DNA of 64,000 nt from Camillea tinctor (Eukaryota; Ascomycota; Sordariomycetes; Xylariales; Xylariaceae). The first letter of the stretch is position 1, and each line of letters starts with the position of its first letter. The position numbers and the translations under genes are program-made. Of the stretch, positions 24,336-34,674 are shown in pieces. The stretch covers positions 620,001 to 684,000 of the forward strand of contig MU394059.1 of NCBI GenBank assembly GCA_022578605.1. The letters are read 5' to 3'. The notes below the pieces were generated by a model that saw only the letters and a list, made by a program, of their open reading frames with translations, was not told where the DNA came from and ran no database searches.

Positions 24336-26951
24336 CTACCGAAAATATAGAGTAGCAGCTGTTACTAAAATGCTAAGACTCAAAGCGGCCAGAACTTTTG
24401 GTAGGGATCCCGGTAGTTCCTTAAGCTCCCCCGATAGCTCACGGGGGGCCTCTGCGGAAGGTACACGTTTCTCGAACGGTTTCCAGACTGTCATTGTATC
24501 TATCGGGGCCACGTAGGGTTTTAGGGCTAATTCCTTAAGCTCTCTTGATAGCTCACGGGGGGCCTCCGCGGGGGGCACACCTCGTTCCCCATCCCGATCC
24601 GGAGTCCCGCCAATCAGTTTAGGGCCAATTAGTTCAGGGCCCCTCCGTAGGTGATATTTGACGACCTCCCCGATGGGGATTTTATGCCAACGCGAGGAGC
24701 GAAACAGGACAAGCTTCTGTTTCTCGCCACTAATTGGTGGAATCAAAAGTGCCTTAATGTTATCTTCTATTTCTAGGATATCGCGTTCCAGCTGGGATAT
24801 AACCTCGCTATACCCCTCATCATCGGGGTCAGGGTCGGGCGCATCGCAAAAACGAGGGCGATAGAACTCAAGTAGAGCGCGTGGTGATAAGTTATTCACT
24901 GACGTAGAGTTCTCGAGTTTCCGGGCTAATCTATCGTTTGGTATATGCCGCAAAAGCAGAAACCTGAGATCATTTCGGGTCATCGGACCTGATGGTAATT
25001 CTATAACCTCGAGGGCATTGCAAAGAGCTATAAGGCGATATCTCTGGATATCGCTCTTAGGAGGAGCTGTGGACTCTAAAAGGCTCGACGGGTCCATATC
25101 CCACCCTGTTCTTGCTTTGATTATGGCGGCTTTAGCTTGAACTGTGATGGGGGCAGCCCTGACCAACAGTTCTTGGTGCCTCGTCTGAACGGCAATAAGT
25201 CTGGAAAGCCTTTGAAACCCGGCCATCACATGCTGGTACCTTTTCCGGGGTTTTTGAGCGGCGTTTAGGACGTGAATGACGCGGTCGAGGCGATCCTCTA
25301 ACGGACTGTTGAGTAGTTTTTTGAGCGAGTAGATGCAGAGCTCCGCCGTCTCTCGCACCTCAAGTTGCACTTGGGTAGTAATGAGGAGAACCTTCAGCTG
25401 CTCCGTTGCTCGGGCGAAGGTTCGCTTAACAGGCGTGTCTATAAAATCGTATGGTAGCCAACAGATCTCTAATATATGCCAAAAGTGGTTTATGATTATG
25501 CGAGCAATACCCGTCGAGGTTTCCCGTACGATTTGATGGATCATTATTGCGAATTTTCCAAAATCCTTGGCCATGCCTCGCACCAGCTTCCGAGCTATCG
25601 CATAATCAACTGTGCTGAGACAGGCCCTGAGGAGCTTTTGCAAGGTCAGGTAATGGATGCTGCATCCATTGCGCAGACAAGCCACAAAAGCCATGGCAGC
25701 ATTGCCCACCTCCCCGCACTGCAGCCATCCCGCGACTATGCTATCGTATACGTCGTCGTCCCTAGGGGCTCGTAGAACGTAAGAATACTTGCGCAAAGCA
25801 TACCCTTCCAAATCCCGTCTCAGCCATGGTACCTTAGGTAGAACGCGGAAATGAAGACCATCGTCTCTGGCACCCCTCATTCTTTGTATGATGTCCTGTA
25901 GACCGTTGATCTCATCCGTACATCGGTAATGATTGAGGAGGCAGACCATAGTCATCTGCGTGGCGGGCCATGTAGTGTTATGGATGTAGGACTGGATAAC
26001 GACATGTGCAAGGTCTGGCCGATTAATGCGATTAAACCCTGCCATGAGGGTATTGTAAGTATGGATGCTCGGAGGGATACTCGAAGTCAACAGATTGTGG
26101 CATATGTTTGCGACTATCTCTTTCGTACTGGCAGCCCGGTTGAAATTGCGGCGAATAGAATCTGAAAGCATGGACCGAGTCTTTGCAGCTTTTTCTGGTT
26201 GCTCCAGCGGATGTTCATAGCTCGGCCAATGTCGACTCCAGTAGAGTTTCTCAATCTCGGCTATGGCACCTTCAGCGACCTCTCGGCGCGAGTCGTCGCC
26301 CTCAAAGTCATCTTGGCTTCGGAAGCTCTGCTTTATTTGACAATGAATCAGAAGTTGATCGACTAAGGTTACGATGGTGTTTGCCGTGAGTTGAAGTTGG
26401 TGTTTATCCTTGGGCTCGCGAAGAAGGTATTCGGGATCCAGCTCTTCTACAGCTATATTGGCTTCAATCCTCACCCAGGTCATTTGATCCTGTAGCCACG
26501 ACGGGTTGTTGGGCGGCTGCAGAGTAATGCCGCATAGATGGCTCAGCTCCCGCAGCAATGCATTCTTCTCTTTTCTCCTCCATCTGTCCAAGGGGTACCG
26601 GCCCTTGGATTTGCCCGAGTCTGGAGGGGCATCGGCAACAACAACAACATCCTTCTCGGGTATACTGCCCCTAGCTGCCAACCAGGCCTTGGTCTGTTCT
26701 ATCTGGCTATCGATCTTCCGATGTCGAGTCTCCTTTACATGCGAATCGACAACGGCTGCGGTGCCCAGTATGGTGGTGTAGCAGGCGGTAAATACATCTG
26801 CGAAGGAGGGCTTTCTACGTCTCGAGGTAGCGGTGGTGGTCCGTCGTATCAGCGTGCTGGTCGTCGTGTGAAGGGTGTGGAGGGTGTGATGGCAGAATCG
26901 GCAGTGGCAGGAAGATTGCGCATGAGCAACACGCGACAGCAGCGATTGCAT
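24336..26951 (-). CDS. PPR-like mitochondrial protein with hydrophobic C-terminal tail
   Basis: Single-exon frame of 871 aa. The N-terminus is rich in Arg, Ser and Thr with few acids (including LIRRTTTATSRRRKPSF), consistent with mitochondrial import. Helical-repeat segments resemble pentatricopeptide repeats: SIHTYNTLMAGFNRINRPDL followed by a PxxxTMVCLLNHY-like helix, and later DDDVYDSIVAGWLQCGEVGN followed by LTLQKLLRAC. PPR proteins bind organellar RNA and support mitochondrial RNA maturation or translation, so that is the likely role; the exact target cannot be told. The C-terminus is unusual, with two near-identical units beginning AEAPREL about 38 residues apart, then a hydrophobic stretch (VLAALSLSILVTAATLYF) at the very end that could be a membrane anchor. 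The start codon is the first ATG of the frame. The gene is divergent from the zinc-protein gene at 27541, sharing a 590-bp upstream region. Confidence 0.75.
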   Translation of the reverse strand: MQSLLSRVAHAQSSCHCRFCHHTLHTLHTTTSTLIRRTTTATSRRRKPSFADVFTACYTTILGTAAVVDSHVKETRHRKIDSQIEQTKAWLAARGSIPEKDVVVVADAPPDSGKSKGRYPLDRWRRKEKNALLRELSHLCGITLQPPNNPSWLQDQMTWVRIEANIAVEELDPEYLLREPKDKHQLQLTANTIVTLVDQLLIHCQIKQSFRSQDDFEGDDSRREVAEGAIAEIEKLYWSRHWPSYEHPLEQPEKAAKTRSMLSDSIRRNFNRAASTKEIVANICHNLLTSSIPPSIHTYNTLMAGFNRINRPDLAHVVIQSYIHNTTWPATQMTMVCLLNHYRCTDEINGLQDIIQRMRGARDDGLHFRVLPKVPWLRRDLEGYALRKYSYVLRAPRDDDVYDSIVAGWLQCGEVGNAAMAFVACLRNGCSIHYLTLQKLLRACLSTVDYAIARKLVRGMAKDFGKFAIMIHQIVRETSTGIARIIINHFWHILEICWLPYDFIDTPVKRTFARATEQLKVLLITTQVQLEVRETAELCIYSLKKLLNSPLEDRLDRVIHVLNAAQKPRKRYQHVMAGFQRLSRLIAVQTRHQELLVRAAPITVQAKAAIIKARTGWDMDPSSLLESTAPPKSDIQRYRLIALCNALEVIELPSGPMTRNDLRFLLLRHIPNDRLARKLENSTSVNNLSPRALLEFYRPRFCDAPDPDPDDEGYSEVISQLERDILEIEDNIKALLIPPISGEKQKLVLFRSSRWHKIPIGEVVKYHLRRGPELIGPKLIGGTPDRDGERGVPPAEAPRELSRELKELALKPYVAPIDTMTVWKPFEKRVPSAEAPRELSGELKELPGSLPKVLAALSLSILVTAATLYFR
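24417..24571 (-). repeat. Intragenic direct repeat in the PPR gene 3' end
   Basis: Two copies of a roughly 41-bp unit, at 24417-24457 and 24531-24571, lie 114 bp apart (a multiple of three), with only a few mismatches clustered in the centre. They encode the paired AEAPRELS(R/G)ELKEL units, so the duplication preserves the reading frame. Confidence 0.85.
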
Positions 26952-27540
26952 GCTCTAGTCATAGCGTCTAAGTCGACGCAAGGTCTAGTCGTTCGTGAGG
27001 CTCTTTACCATCAATTGACTGGCCAATGGTGGGCTTTGTGGGCATTATGTCGTCAGACTGAAGTTTTCCTTTCGTTTTCCTCTAGCTTCAATTGCTTTTT
27101 GGGGTTTTTTTTACTTTTGTCCCTCTTGAAGTGATGGTGGGGCCATCCCGGTGCTTATCAGTTCATCTTTTTTCTTGTTATCTTTATCAAGGTTTTAGGT
27201 AGTAACTAGGTACCTAATCAACTTGAAATCAACAACTGTTGTCGGCCCGTCCTTGGCTATCGTCAACCACCTACTAGTTATCAGCGGATATCGGTACCTG
27301 TAGAGTAAATGCTTAGCTTAGGTCAGTACTAGAGTACATAGTGTAGGTTACTAGTAGTACGTATAGGTACGTACCGTGGGCCTATAGTATTTTGTTTGAC
27401 CTAGAATCTCCAAGGTTCCGTATCCACCTGAGGTCATCCATAATCCTCTTAGTATATAAAAGCACAATAACATCTTCGCAACCGGGAACTCCAAACCTCA
27501 CGATTGCCTTGGGCACCTAAAAAAAAAGAAGTTAGGCAAT
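26952..27540. other. Divergent promoter region, PPR gene and zinc-protein gene
   Basis: 590 bp between two divergently transcribed start codons. It contains T-rich tracts (27060-27130, 27167-27177) and TAGGTACCTA-type words at 27195-27215 and 27360-27375. No separate gene is supported. Confidence 0.6.
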
Positions 27541-28354
27541 ATGTATGCGCTCACTCTAACGGCCGAGTTGAACGGGTAATCTTCATTCATAGCCCCCGGA
27601 CGATAACTTTGCTTTGCATCTAACACGGAGCTTTAGAGTAACAAATCTGAGGCCGAAGGACACAGCCGAGACTCCTTTCTGGTATACCTTCACGGTTCAG
27701 TGCACATCATGTCGGGAGACACATGCGAACCCGATTGCCGTTAGCAGATTTGTACGATTGCATAGAACCTTTGCATGAGCCCGTGCCCTTTACGATGATG
27801 TATTTGTACTGACGGGACGGCCATATCCGTTTCTTGCATGTAGGAGGTGAACGAGCTGAGTGGCAGCAGAGGAGAGGCCAACTTCGTATGGAAGTGCAAG
27901 AATTGCAAGGTCTGTCGAGATCAAGAGAACCTTGCTTGCTCCCCCTATATGGGTCGTTGGTGCACTGCAGCTCGCTAACTTGACGATAATCCAAAATGCA
28001 GAGAGAATCGTCGTGCTCAATCAAGACGAGTCCTAAGCCGTACGAGCAGAAAGAACCGCCAGCATCCCAGACCATCGTCGAGTTCGACTGTAGAGGGCTG
28101 GAGTTCACTTCCTTTTCCCCAGAAGTAGGTTTGGCACTGGACTGGTGATCTTGCATTGCCCGTAGTAATTTATCATATACTAATGAGTTGCTGTTGCTTG
28201 GTTATAGGGAGAATGGCTAGCCGAGGGTCTGGAGTCTGGGACAAAATTTGAGGGCATTGACTCGTTGCAAGAAGGCGAATGGTTTGACTACGACGAGAAG
28301 GCCAACGATGAGGTTAGCATAAAGGAGTTGAGATGGGATATCAAGCGGGCTTGA
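27541..28354 (+). CDS. DUF866/CZIB-type CXXC zinc-binding protein
   Basis: Five exons, 27541-27575, 27637-27751, 27844-27909, 28002-28124 and 28208-28354, encode 161 aa, the usual size of this family. It is invisible to simple ORF calling because each exon is short. Two CXXC pairs are visible, CTSC and CKNC, expected to bind one zinc ion. Family landmarks are GSRGEANFVWKCKNC, then IVEFDCRGLEF, then SGTKFEGI, then EGEWFDYDEKANDEVSI near the end. All introns have GT donors and AG acceptors, and all junctions keep frame: exon 1 ends with GG and takes A to make Gly, and the other junctions fall between codons. The biochemical role of the family (UPF0587, yeast YCR090C, human CZIB) is poorly defined; soluble and probably cytosolic. 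The start is the only in-frame ATG before MYALTLTAELNG. Confidence 0.92.
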
Positions 28355-28981
28355 GTTATTATTTTTAACCTGTCTAAGCATTTAAAAGAATCAATACAAG
28401 GAGCACGTGAGAAATACGGTTATAGTTGTCATAATTTGCCAATGCATCGTGTAGTATCAGCTTTATAAGACACCTGCACGCAAGATCTTTGACTGAGATA
28501 GTAGGTGTAGAGGTATGTAAGGTAGTAAGTCAAGTCTGGTCTGGTCTTCCGGGCTTCAAGTTGGTGGAGTCCATAGTATTCATGTAAGTAGATCTATGCA
28601 TATAACCTATACACTACTTTCCATAGATACCCACTCTACAGCTGTAAGTACCTACCTAGTAGGTCCCATAGCTAAAGCCCCATTTTAAATAGGTACCTAG
28701 CTTATCAGATACCTGTAGAAGGGCTTTAGACATACTTTCAACCAATCAGAGCGAAAGGGCGAATTTTATTTAGTGCACTTAACGCTACCTAGGTACGTTC
28801 TAAGCTGGTGTAAAGAGCAACTTGCAGCCTCATCAGCCTCGAGCTTTCATGCTTTCCTACTAATTAGTACGCGACGATTACCTATAACCTCTCTCCTACC
28901 TCCAACTTCTTTTACCGCTACAGCATCGTCCGTCCCTCCACCACCCACTTACCAGACGTGACCTCTTTCCGTCCGCCCATC
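28355..28981. other. Intergenic region between zinc-protein gene and SmF
   Basis: Tandem (+) arrangement. It contains TACCTAGTAGG and TAGGTACCTAG words at 28647-28700 and a pyrimidine-rich approach to the SmF start. No extra gene is supported. Confidence 0.6.
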
Positions 28982-29564
28982 ATGAGCGTAGGTTGCCCTC
29001 CGAAATTTCTAGACAATTCGTCCCAATTCAATAATAATACCCAAAAATTGATTCAAAATAAAAACAAAAATAAATTCAGAAGACGTAACTAACAAACAAC
29101 AACACCAATAGTTCATGCCCGTTAACCCGCGGCCTATGCTGCAAGGCCTGTACGTTTACATTTCCCAACAAACCAACCGACCGAACCAAACCACCTCATA
29201 ACATAATATACACCCTACGATTCCATCCATTTTTTACCGAGTTCCCAACTAATATGGGGGGGTTAATGCAGTGTTAACAAGGAGATCGAGGTCCGCCTCA
29301 AATGGGGCGACACCTGCTACAAGGGCGTGCTCGTCAGCATCGATAGCTACATGAACGTGCAGCTTACCAATGCGCAAGAGTTCATCGACCAGAAGTTCGT
29401 CAGTGACCTGGGGCAGATCCTCATCCGGTGCGTTTTCTATCTCTCTCAGGCGATGTCTATAATCGACTACTGACGTGTCCGGGCTGTTCAACAGGTGCAA
29501 TAACGTATTATGGATCAAGGGAGTGAACCAGGGCGAGAACGCCGACGTCAAGATGAAGGATTAG
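28982..29564 (+). CDS. SMX3: Small nuclear ribonucleoprotein SmF
   Basis: Core Sm-ring protein of the U1, U2, U4 and U5 snRNPs, which binds the uridine-rich Sm site of snRNA. Four exons, 28982-28987, 29112-29149, 29272-29427 and 29495-29564, encode 89 aa. The first exon is only ATGAGC; it joins across a 124-nt intron (donor GTAGGT, branch ACTAAC, acceptor AATAG) to give MSFMPVNPRPMLQGL, the conserved SmF start. Sm1 is seen as EVRLKWGDTCYKGVLVSIDS followed by YMNVQLTNAQEF, and Sm2 as GQILIRCNNVLWI split by the last intron inside the Arg codon. The C-terminal tail is short and charged. A start at the internal ATG (29115) would lose only three residues, so exon 1 is well supported but not essential to the identification. 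The gene is convergent with PRMT5, which can methylate Sm proteins in many eukaryotes. Confidence 0.93.
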
Positions 29565-30230
29565 GCCCGCCCCGCATGCTATAACGAAAAGCAAGGTGAT
29601 CTAGGCAGACATACGACAAGTAAGCAGTCAAAGTGGTTAGATACCCCCCGTATGGACGATGAACGGATATCGAGAAGAGGAAAGTGAGCATAGGCTGGAT
29701 TGTAAGCACAGCCAATCGGTCTGATCTACCTTGGGTGGGAAGGAAGGGAAAAAAGAAGACGAAAATTTGGATGTATGTGAATCATCGACGACAAGATTTT
29801 TTCTCCTTTTTATTTTACACAACACATGATGTTAGAGTAGACCCCGGTAAGAGCAGGGGAAAGGAAATGCCAATCCAGGGTTGGAGAAAAGCGTCTAGGT
29901 GATGGCAATGGCAATATCATCATGTTAACAGTCGGGGTTTGGTGGATAACAGAAGCACATACTGTCATCCTTCCAGTGCTTTTGAAACGGGCCCGGTAGA
30001 CGAAAATCCAGACATCCCTCTACAAGCAGAGAGCTGAAGAAAATGGCACAAATATTTTGTTCTCTTATCATTACCACACCTATTTTTTTTTATCCTTCGC
30101 TACCTTCGGGACTCACCCCTTAGCAAATCTTGCCTAGATTTTTTTCCCTACCTCTGGCCTGATATTTTAGAACCATTGAGACCCTGTAGCTGTTTATAAG
30201 AGTCTACCTAACATGGACGCATATATCACG
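29565..30230. other. Convergent 3' region, SmF and PRMT5
   Basis: 666 bp between the stop codons of two convergent genes. It includes T-rich tracts near 29798-29818 and 30084-30092 and must hold both 3' UTRs. No gene or RNA is supported. Confidence 0.6.
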
Positions 30231-32839
30231 TCACATGAGACACGCGACCTTCCGACTACTACACATCTCTGAACCGCCAACCTTGACCCTTTGCGATGGT
30301 CCCACCCACATGAAAGCCTCAACCATCCATTCGTACCAGACCTTGGCATCGTCTGTCTGCCGCCACATACTCACCTCGAGTTCGGTATCGGGAGGGAAGT
30401 ATAGAGGTTGCTGCAAGTAGTTTGCCGTTAGAATACCAATCCAATGTGTTGTCAACCAGGGAGAAATGGAAGCGATTGGAGCAATCGTCACAGACTAAGG
30501 GGGGTTTAAGAGTGTTCTCACCTTGAGCGGGAAGAATATCGGGAACCAAGAGATCATGTCCTTGCTCTTTTTATCGATCATGTCCGGCAGTGTGCTTAGC
30601 TCCACTTTCTCGTTGCCGTTTGAGGACTCATACAGTACAGCCTCAAAGTAACCCGCAAGTCCGTGAATAACACCACGTGTCCGGCACACAAAAGTGAGGT
30701 GGCAATGCCGAGTATTATGATCGTTAGCGCCGACGCCGCCGGACATGCTACCTCCACCCCCGCCAACCACTCCGCCCGAGCGCCGGGCCTCGACCGCATC
30801 CATTGTCGATTGCGGCAAAGGGTGCACAAACTCCCACGCCTGCTGAAAACGCGCACGGTCTGGAACCTTCTGCGCCACGAAGTCGATGGCAAAAAGCCGC
30901 ACCACCCATGGGGTGTCAAATGCAGTGGCATCTCCCCCTGCCTTTCGCTGTACGATATCGGAATAGATACGAGGTGTCGAGATGGGCGTCATATGAGCCG
31001 TATACGAGCTAGGGATGGAAATACCGTGCTCCGGGGCCAGAACATGCTGGATGCCGTCGAGACACTCGGGTGAAAGCTCGTTATCGGCAAAGGATCCGAG
31101 TAGTTCCGAGACGAGGATATCAACCTTCCCGTGGACAGGCTTGTCATTATCACTACCAGATGATACAAGAGGACCCTTCCATGCGCGCATGTCTGTCTTC
31201 ACGACCGTTACGCGGCCACCCCATACCTTCTGGTTTTGCCGTAGGAGGTAGACATATGCGTTTGGGTTCTTCTCAACAGCCCATACCTCAACAGGGACAC
31301 CGGTCTTTTCGCTTGCCCGCAGAGCTCGTGTCACAAGCGGTCCACGGCCAGAGCCTGCCACCGCGATGACTACACCCTTCGGCGATGATTTTGGTTTTCC
31401 TTGCTCGTCCCATTCCCGCAAGGCGGCGGCAATAGCCATTTCATACTGGTGATACTTGACAGGGTCTCCCTCAAAAACTTCGTAAGTAACACTCTCGAGA
31501 TTGTCGGATAGGGGCTGGAGTGGTGATTGAAGCCAGTCTTGGAAATTGGTTAACGTCCCCTGCTCCAAGACACTAAGCGGCTCTTGTTGCCTCTCTACAT
31601 GTCTGAGGTATGCAGAATACTCATTTTGTCCTTGCGCTTTTTGGCCATTTTTAGCGGTTTGTGTCGCAGCCGCTTCAGCCAGGCTAGGGAAATCAACAGT
31701 AGAGGAAGCATTAATTGACTCGCTCGTTCCAGAACTAGCCGCTAACTCAGGGCCAACGTCGCAGAGGAGGAAGTATGGAGCATTCTTCAGTCGCATATAA
31801 GTCCATATCAACTCTTGATGATGGCGGCTCAGAGACGGGTGGCCCGTTTTGTTAGTCTGAAAGGTTTGAGGGCCGAATGTCAGGTATTGAAGAGGCTCAG
31901 AGAACCATCTTGTCTGTAGTTCCTTCTCAGGAAGTGCTCGAGGTACCCTTAAAGCTGTTTATAATTCTAGAATTAGTTTTGATGATGTTTATTTAAATAG
32001 TTTCCAGGAGTAGGCTTACCAACGAAGAGCCGTGTATCATACTCGCAAGCAGTGCGGATGACATGCCATGAATCCCAGGAGCTGAACAGGTCAATTTCCT
32101 TTGGTTCCTGATCCCCCCCATTCTGGTGTTGACCCGGTAGTGATAAGATGGGCGCTCTTTCTTCCAGACCAGGCTCGCGGTACATAGGCAGATGGACGAT
32201 GAAGGTAACCCGTGTGCCAATCAGAAGGGCTTCCTGGATGGCGCGAGCATATTGCGTAATACCTTGGCTGGTGCCCGCATCTACCGCATCTTGCCGAGGA
32301 CCGGGGATGATGATGCTTCTGACACCACAGAAATTGGCATAGGCGACTTCCAGGTTCAAGACCTGCCTAGATATGCTGGAGATGATGTGGTTAGGAGAAC
32401 ACAGATCAATCCACGGGCTAGAATATGCAACTAGTCCGGAGGTAAAGGTTCCTGGAAATAGGGTAGTGTCGTCCGTGGTGAGGGGCGGCACTATGGGATC
32501 CGGGCGAGATCCCGTGGTCTGCTGGTCACCAAGGCTTGACAGGCTAGTATTAAGAAGGCTTAGAATGCGCTCATGGAAATGGTCATTGGTAATGGGCGTA
32601 GTGACGAAACTAAACTACAGCTGTTGTTTAGATACATGATTTGCTCTAATGTGAGTAGTTTTTTTCTTCTTTTTCTTCGTTTTGTCTTCTTCTCGACTTA
32701 CACCAGTGTTCAGGACTTGACCATATTGCAAGTCTGTCAGGGTCTCCGATCTTGTGGAATCATGCTGACCGATGTAGAACGTGGGTCGGATCTCATTGAA
32801 ATTCTCAGAGCCGTCGTCGACAAAATAGGCTTGCGCCAT
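30231..32839 (-). CDS. skb1: Type II protein arginine methyltransferase, PRMT5/Skb1/Hsl7
   Basis: Makes symmetric dimethylarginine on histones, Sm proteins and other substrates using S-adenosylmethionine. Four exons, 32839-32702, 32614-32020, 31954-30522 and 30410-30231, encode 781 aa. The N-terminal TIM-barrel-like half includes FYIGQHDSTRS, TTPITNDHFHERIL and SPWIDLCSP. The Rossmann methyltransferase half has YEVFEGDPVKYHQYE (about 402), AVAGSGRGPLV (GxGRG, about 445) and the double-E loop SELLGSFADNELSPECLDG (about 527), so catalytic residues are intact. The last exon gives the end of the beta-barrel (LYFPPDTELEVSMWR). Odd point: a Gly-rich insertion (GGVVGGGGGSMSGGVG) lies in the C-terminal barrel before RHCHLTFVCRTRG. 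Phases agree at all three splice junctions. Divergent from prefoldin 4 across about 1.16 kb. Confidence 0.95.
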
Positions 32840-33677
32840 GGTGTCGCCGATGGGGAGTTCTTCGGGTTGAACTTCCGGAAAATTGGAACTGAGCTGAACT
32901 GGAATTTCCAGGCCGGTAAAAACACACCCAGCGTAGTAGATTACCTAAAAGTCCCGTATTGGAAACGAGTGGAGGGTTAGTGGGAGCCGTAAGCGGAGAT
33001 CAACTGCCCTAAGACAACATTGTGGTCAAGGTAGATGAAGTTGTAGAAGGAGATGATGAAACAAGTCGACAAGGCTTGACGGGAATGAGAAGATTTAGCT
33101 AAGTACCCAGTAAGTAGGTAACCTACTTAGCTAGCTGAGATTGGAGTTGGATGACACATTCATGCCTGATTTTAAAATAAAATAAAAACCAACGTTGTCT
33201 GTCCCTCGGTACTTAAATTAGGTATGTATCTAGGTAGCCTACCTATGTATGTAGGTAGAATTATACAAGATAGTAGGTAATAGGAACTTGCAGTGAACTG
33301 AAGCTGCTGCAAGTATCAATTTAATCAAATAATTAGGAAGTGACTAGAAAATTCAATTAAGATGGGCGTCGCTCATTGGTCGAAATCTCGGGCCTGCGCA
33401 CCTTTGCACGACAATGATAAAAAAAAAGTTATGTAAACCGTGACTACTCGTTTCCATTCTTAGGTTTTTTTTTTCTTCCTTTTTTTCTCAAGTGCTCCTT
33501 CTTCTAGTCTAAGTCACTCATCCACCTTACTTCTTAAGTACCTGGTCAGTCCATGTATACCTATGTAACACATCCATTGGTAGTAATTCACATGGTTCCC
33601 TTAGTGTAACTTCAATAAAATTTAAACTACATGTATGGGAAGATATCTTGAAGTTGATCACTGGATTACTGCTTGGG

Positions 33678-33694
33678 TCACGTGATTCACGTCA
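33678..33694 (+). promoter_or_regulatory. Paired TCACGTGA and TCACGTCA motifs
   Basis: TCACGTGA (33678-33685) is a perfect palindrome of the Cbf1/bHLH kind, followed one base later by TCACGTCA (33687-33694), the reverse complement of a CRE-like TGACGTGA. They sit about 300 bp upstream of the prefoldin 4 start and about 840 bp from PRMT5. Function is inferred from motif form only. Confidence 0.35.
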
Positions 33695-33910
33695 TTTGCC
33701 CAAGGTAAGCATACCTAGGCAGGTATAACAGCCACCGTAACGCTAACTAATTATGTGCTAGCCTGTTACCTGTAGGTAAGGTGAGGCAGGTTACTCTACC
33801 CCACGTTACCTACCTAGGTATGTAAGGGCCTGACCTGCCTGACCTATGGAGCCCTAGCGCCCGCCCTGGTCCCGCATGATAAATTCATCCTCACAACTTC
33901 TTATCGTGCT

Positions 33911-33936
33911 AGACCTGCCAGACCTGCCAGACCTGC
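33911..33936 (+). repeat. Short tandem repeat, 9-bp unit AGACCTGCC
   Basis: Nearly three exact copies of AGACCTGCC stand head to tail, about 60 bp upstream of the prefoldin 4 start codon. Related GACCTGCC words lie just upstream near 33831-33842. Confidence 0.8.
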
Positions 33937-33996
33937 TTGTCCCTATAGCTTGTAGATCAAGTCTATTTAAATAATTCGGAGCCAAACCCAGTCAAT

Positions 33997-34674
33997 ATGA
34001 ATCGCCGCATGGTCAGTTTCTCTGCATGATGCTGCGCCTTCGGAAACCCTTCGTGCGGTACTAACAGCTGAATTTCCCGATTTAGCTTACAAGAGATGAC
34101 GAGGCGGCAGGCGACGAGGTTGAGGTCCGTCGTGAGGATCAAGACAAGATCAACAAGTTCAGTCGTCTACACCAACGCGAGTTGAATCTAGAGGAGGAGC
34201 TCAAGGCCAAGAATGTGGGAATAACACCTTCAAACTCAAACCCTCGAAAACGAGACGAATAACACCGGTACCACGAACGCGACTACTGACATACGAATCG
34301 ATCATGTAGAAAGAGAAGGAAGAGCTCGACGATATCACGACCGAACTTGAACTCGCCGATGAGGACGACACAGTCCCGTAAGCCCTCCATTCTTAGCCTT
34401 CTCCTATTACGCTACCATATTGTTTGCGCACGGTAAACTAGGGAATAAAAAAAAAGACTAATATCGGTGGTGGTTGAATAGATATAAGATCGGCGATGCT
34501 TTTTTCCACGTACAACTTCCTCAGGCACAGGAAATGCTGGCCTCATCGACTACACGGATAGAAGAGGAGGTGTCGGTGTTGGAAGATAAGCTGAGTGCGA
34601 CGAAAGACGAGATGACACAGCTTAAGGTCGAGCTATACGCACGTTTCGGACGAAGTATAAACCTGGAGACATAA
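33997..34674 (+). CDS. GIM3: Prefoldin subunit 4
   Basis: Beta-type subunit of the hexameric prefoldin (GimC) chaperone, which delivers nascent actin and tubulin to the cytosolic chaperonin CCT. Four exons, 33997-34011, 34086-34214, 34310-34377 and 34482-34674, encode 134 aa, the usual size. The 15-nt first exon gives MNRRM and joins to LTRDDEAAGDEVEVRREDQ, the typical Pfd4 start. The first helix continues QDKINKFSRLHQRELNLEEE; the beta-hairpin region reads YKIGDAFFHVQLPQAQEML; a second coiled coil (about residues 85-125) ends with YARFGRSINLE. Both flanking helices show heptad-like charge patterns. Splice phases are consistent throughout. Subunit 4 is preferred over 2 or 6 because of the KINKFSRLHQRE and KIGDAFFH signatures. 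Confidence 0.93.

Larger units (their letters stand above)
32840..33996. other. Divergent promoter region, PRMT5 and prefoldin 4
   Basis: 1.16 kb between two start codons on opposite strands. It holds two ACGT-core sites (33678-33694), dense TAGGTA/CCTACC words (33105-33260 and 33710-33830), and three tandem 9-bp units AGACCTGCC at 33911-33936. A T-rich pyrimidine tract lies at 33462-33490. No gene is supported. Confidence 0.6.

Noticed and set aside
27707..28156. 149-codon minus-strand frame
   Set aside because: It lies opposite exons 2-4 of the CZIB-type gene and shows no family features.
29249..29551. 100-codon minus-strand frame
   Set aside because: It is the complement of SmF exons 3-4, whose Sm motifs are clear on the plus strand.
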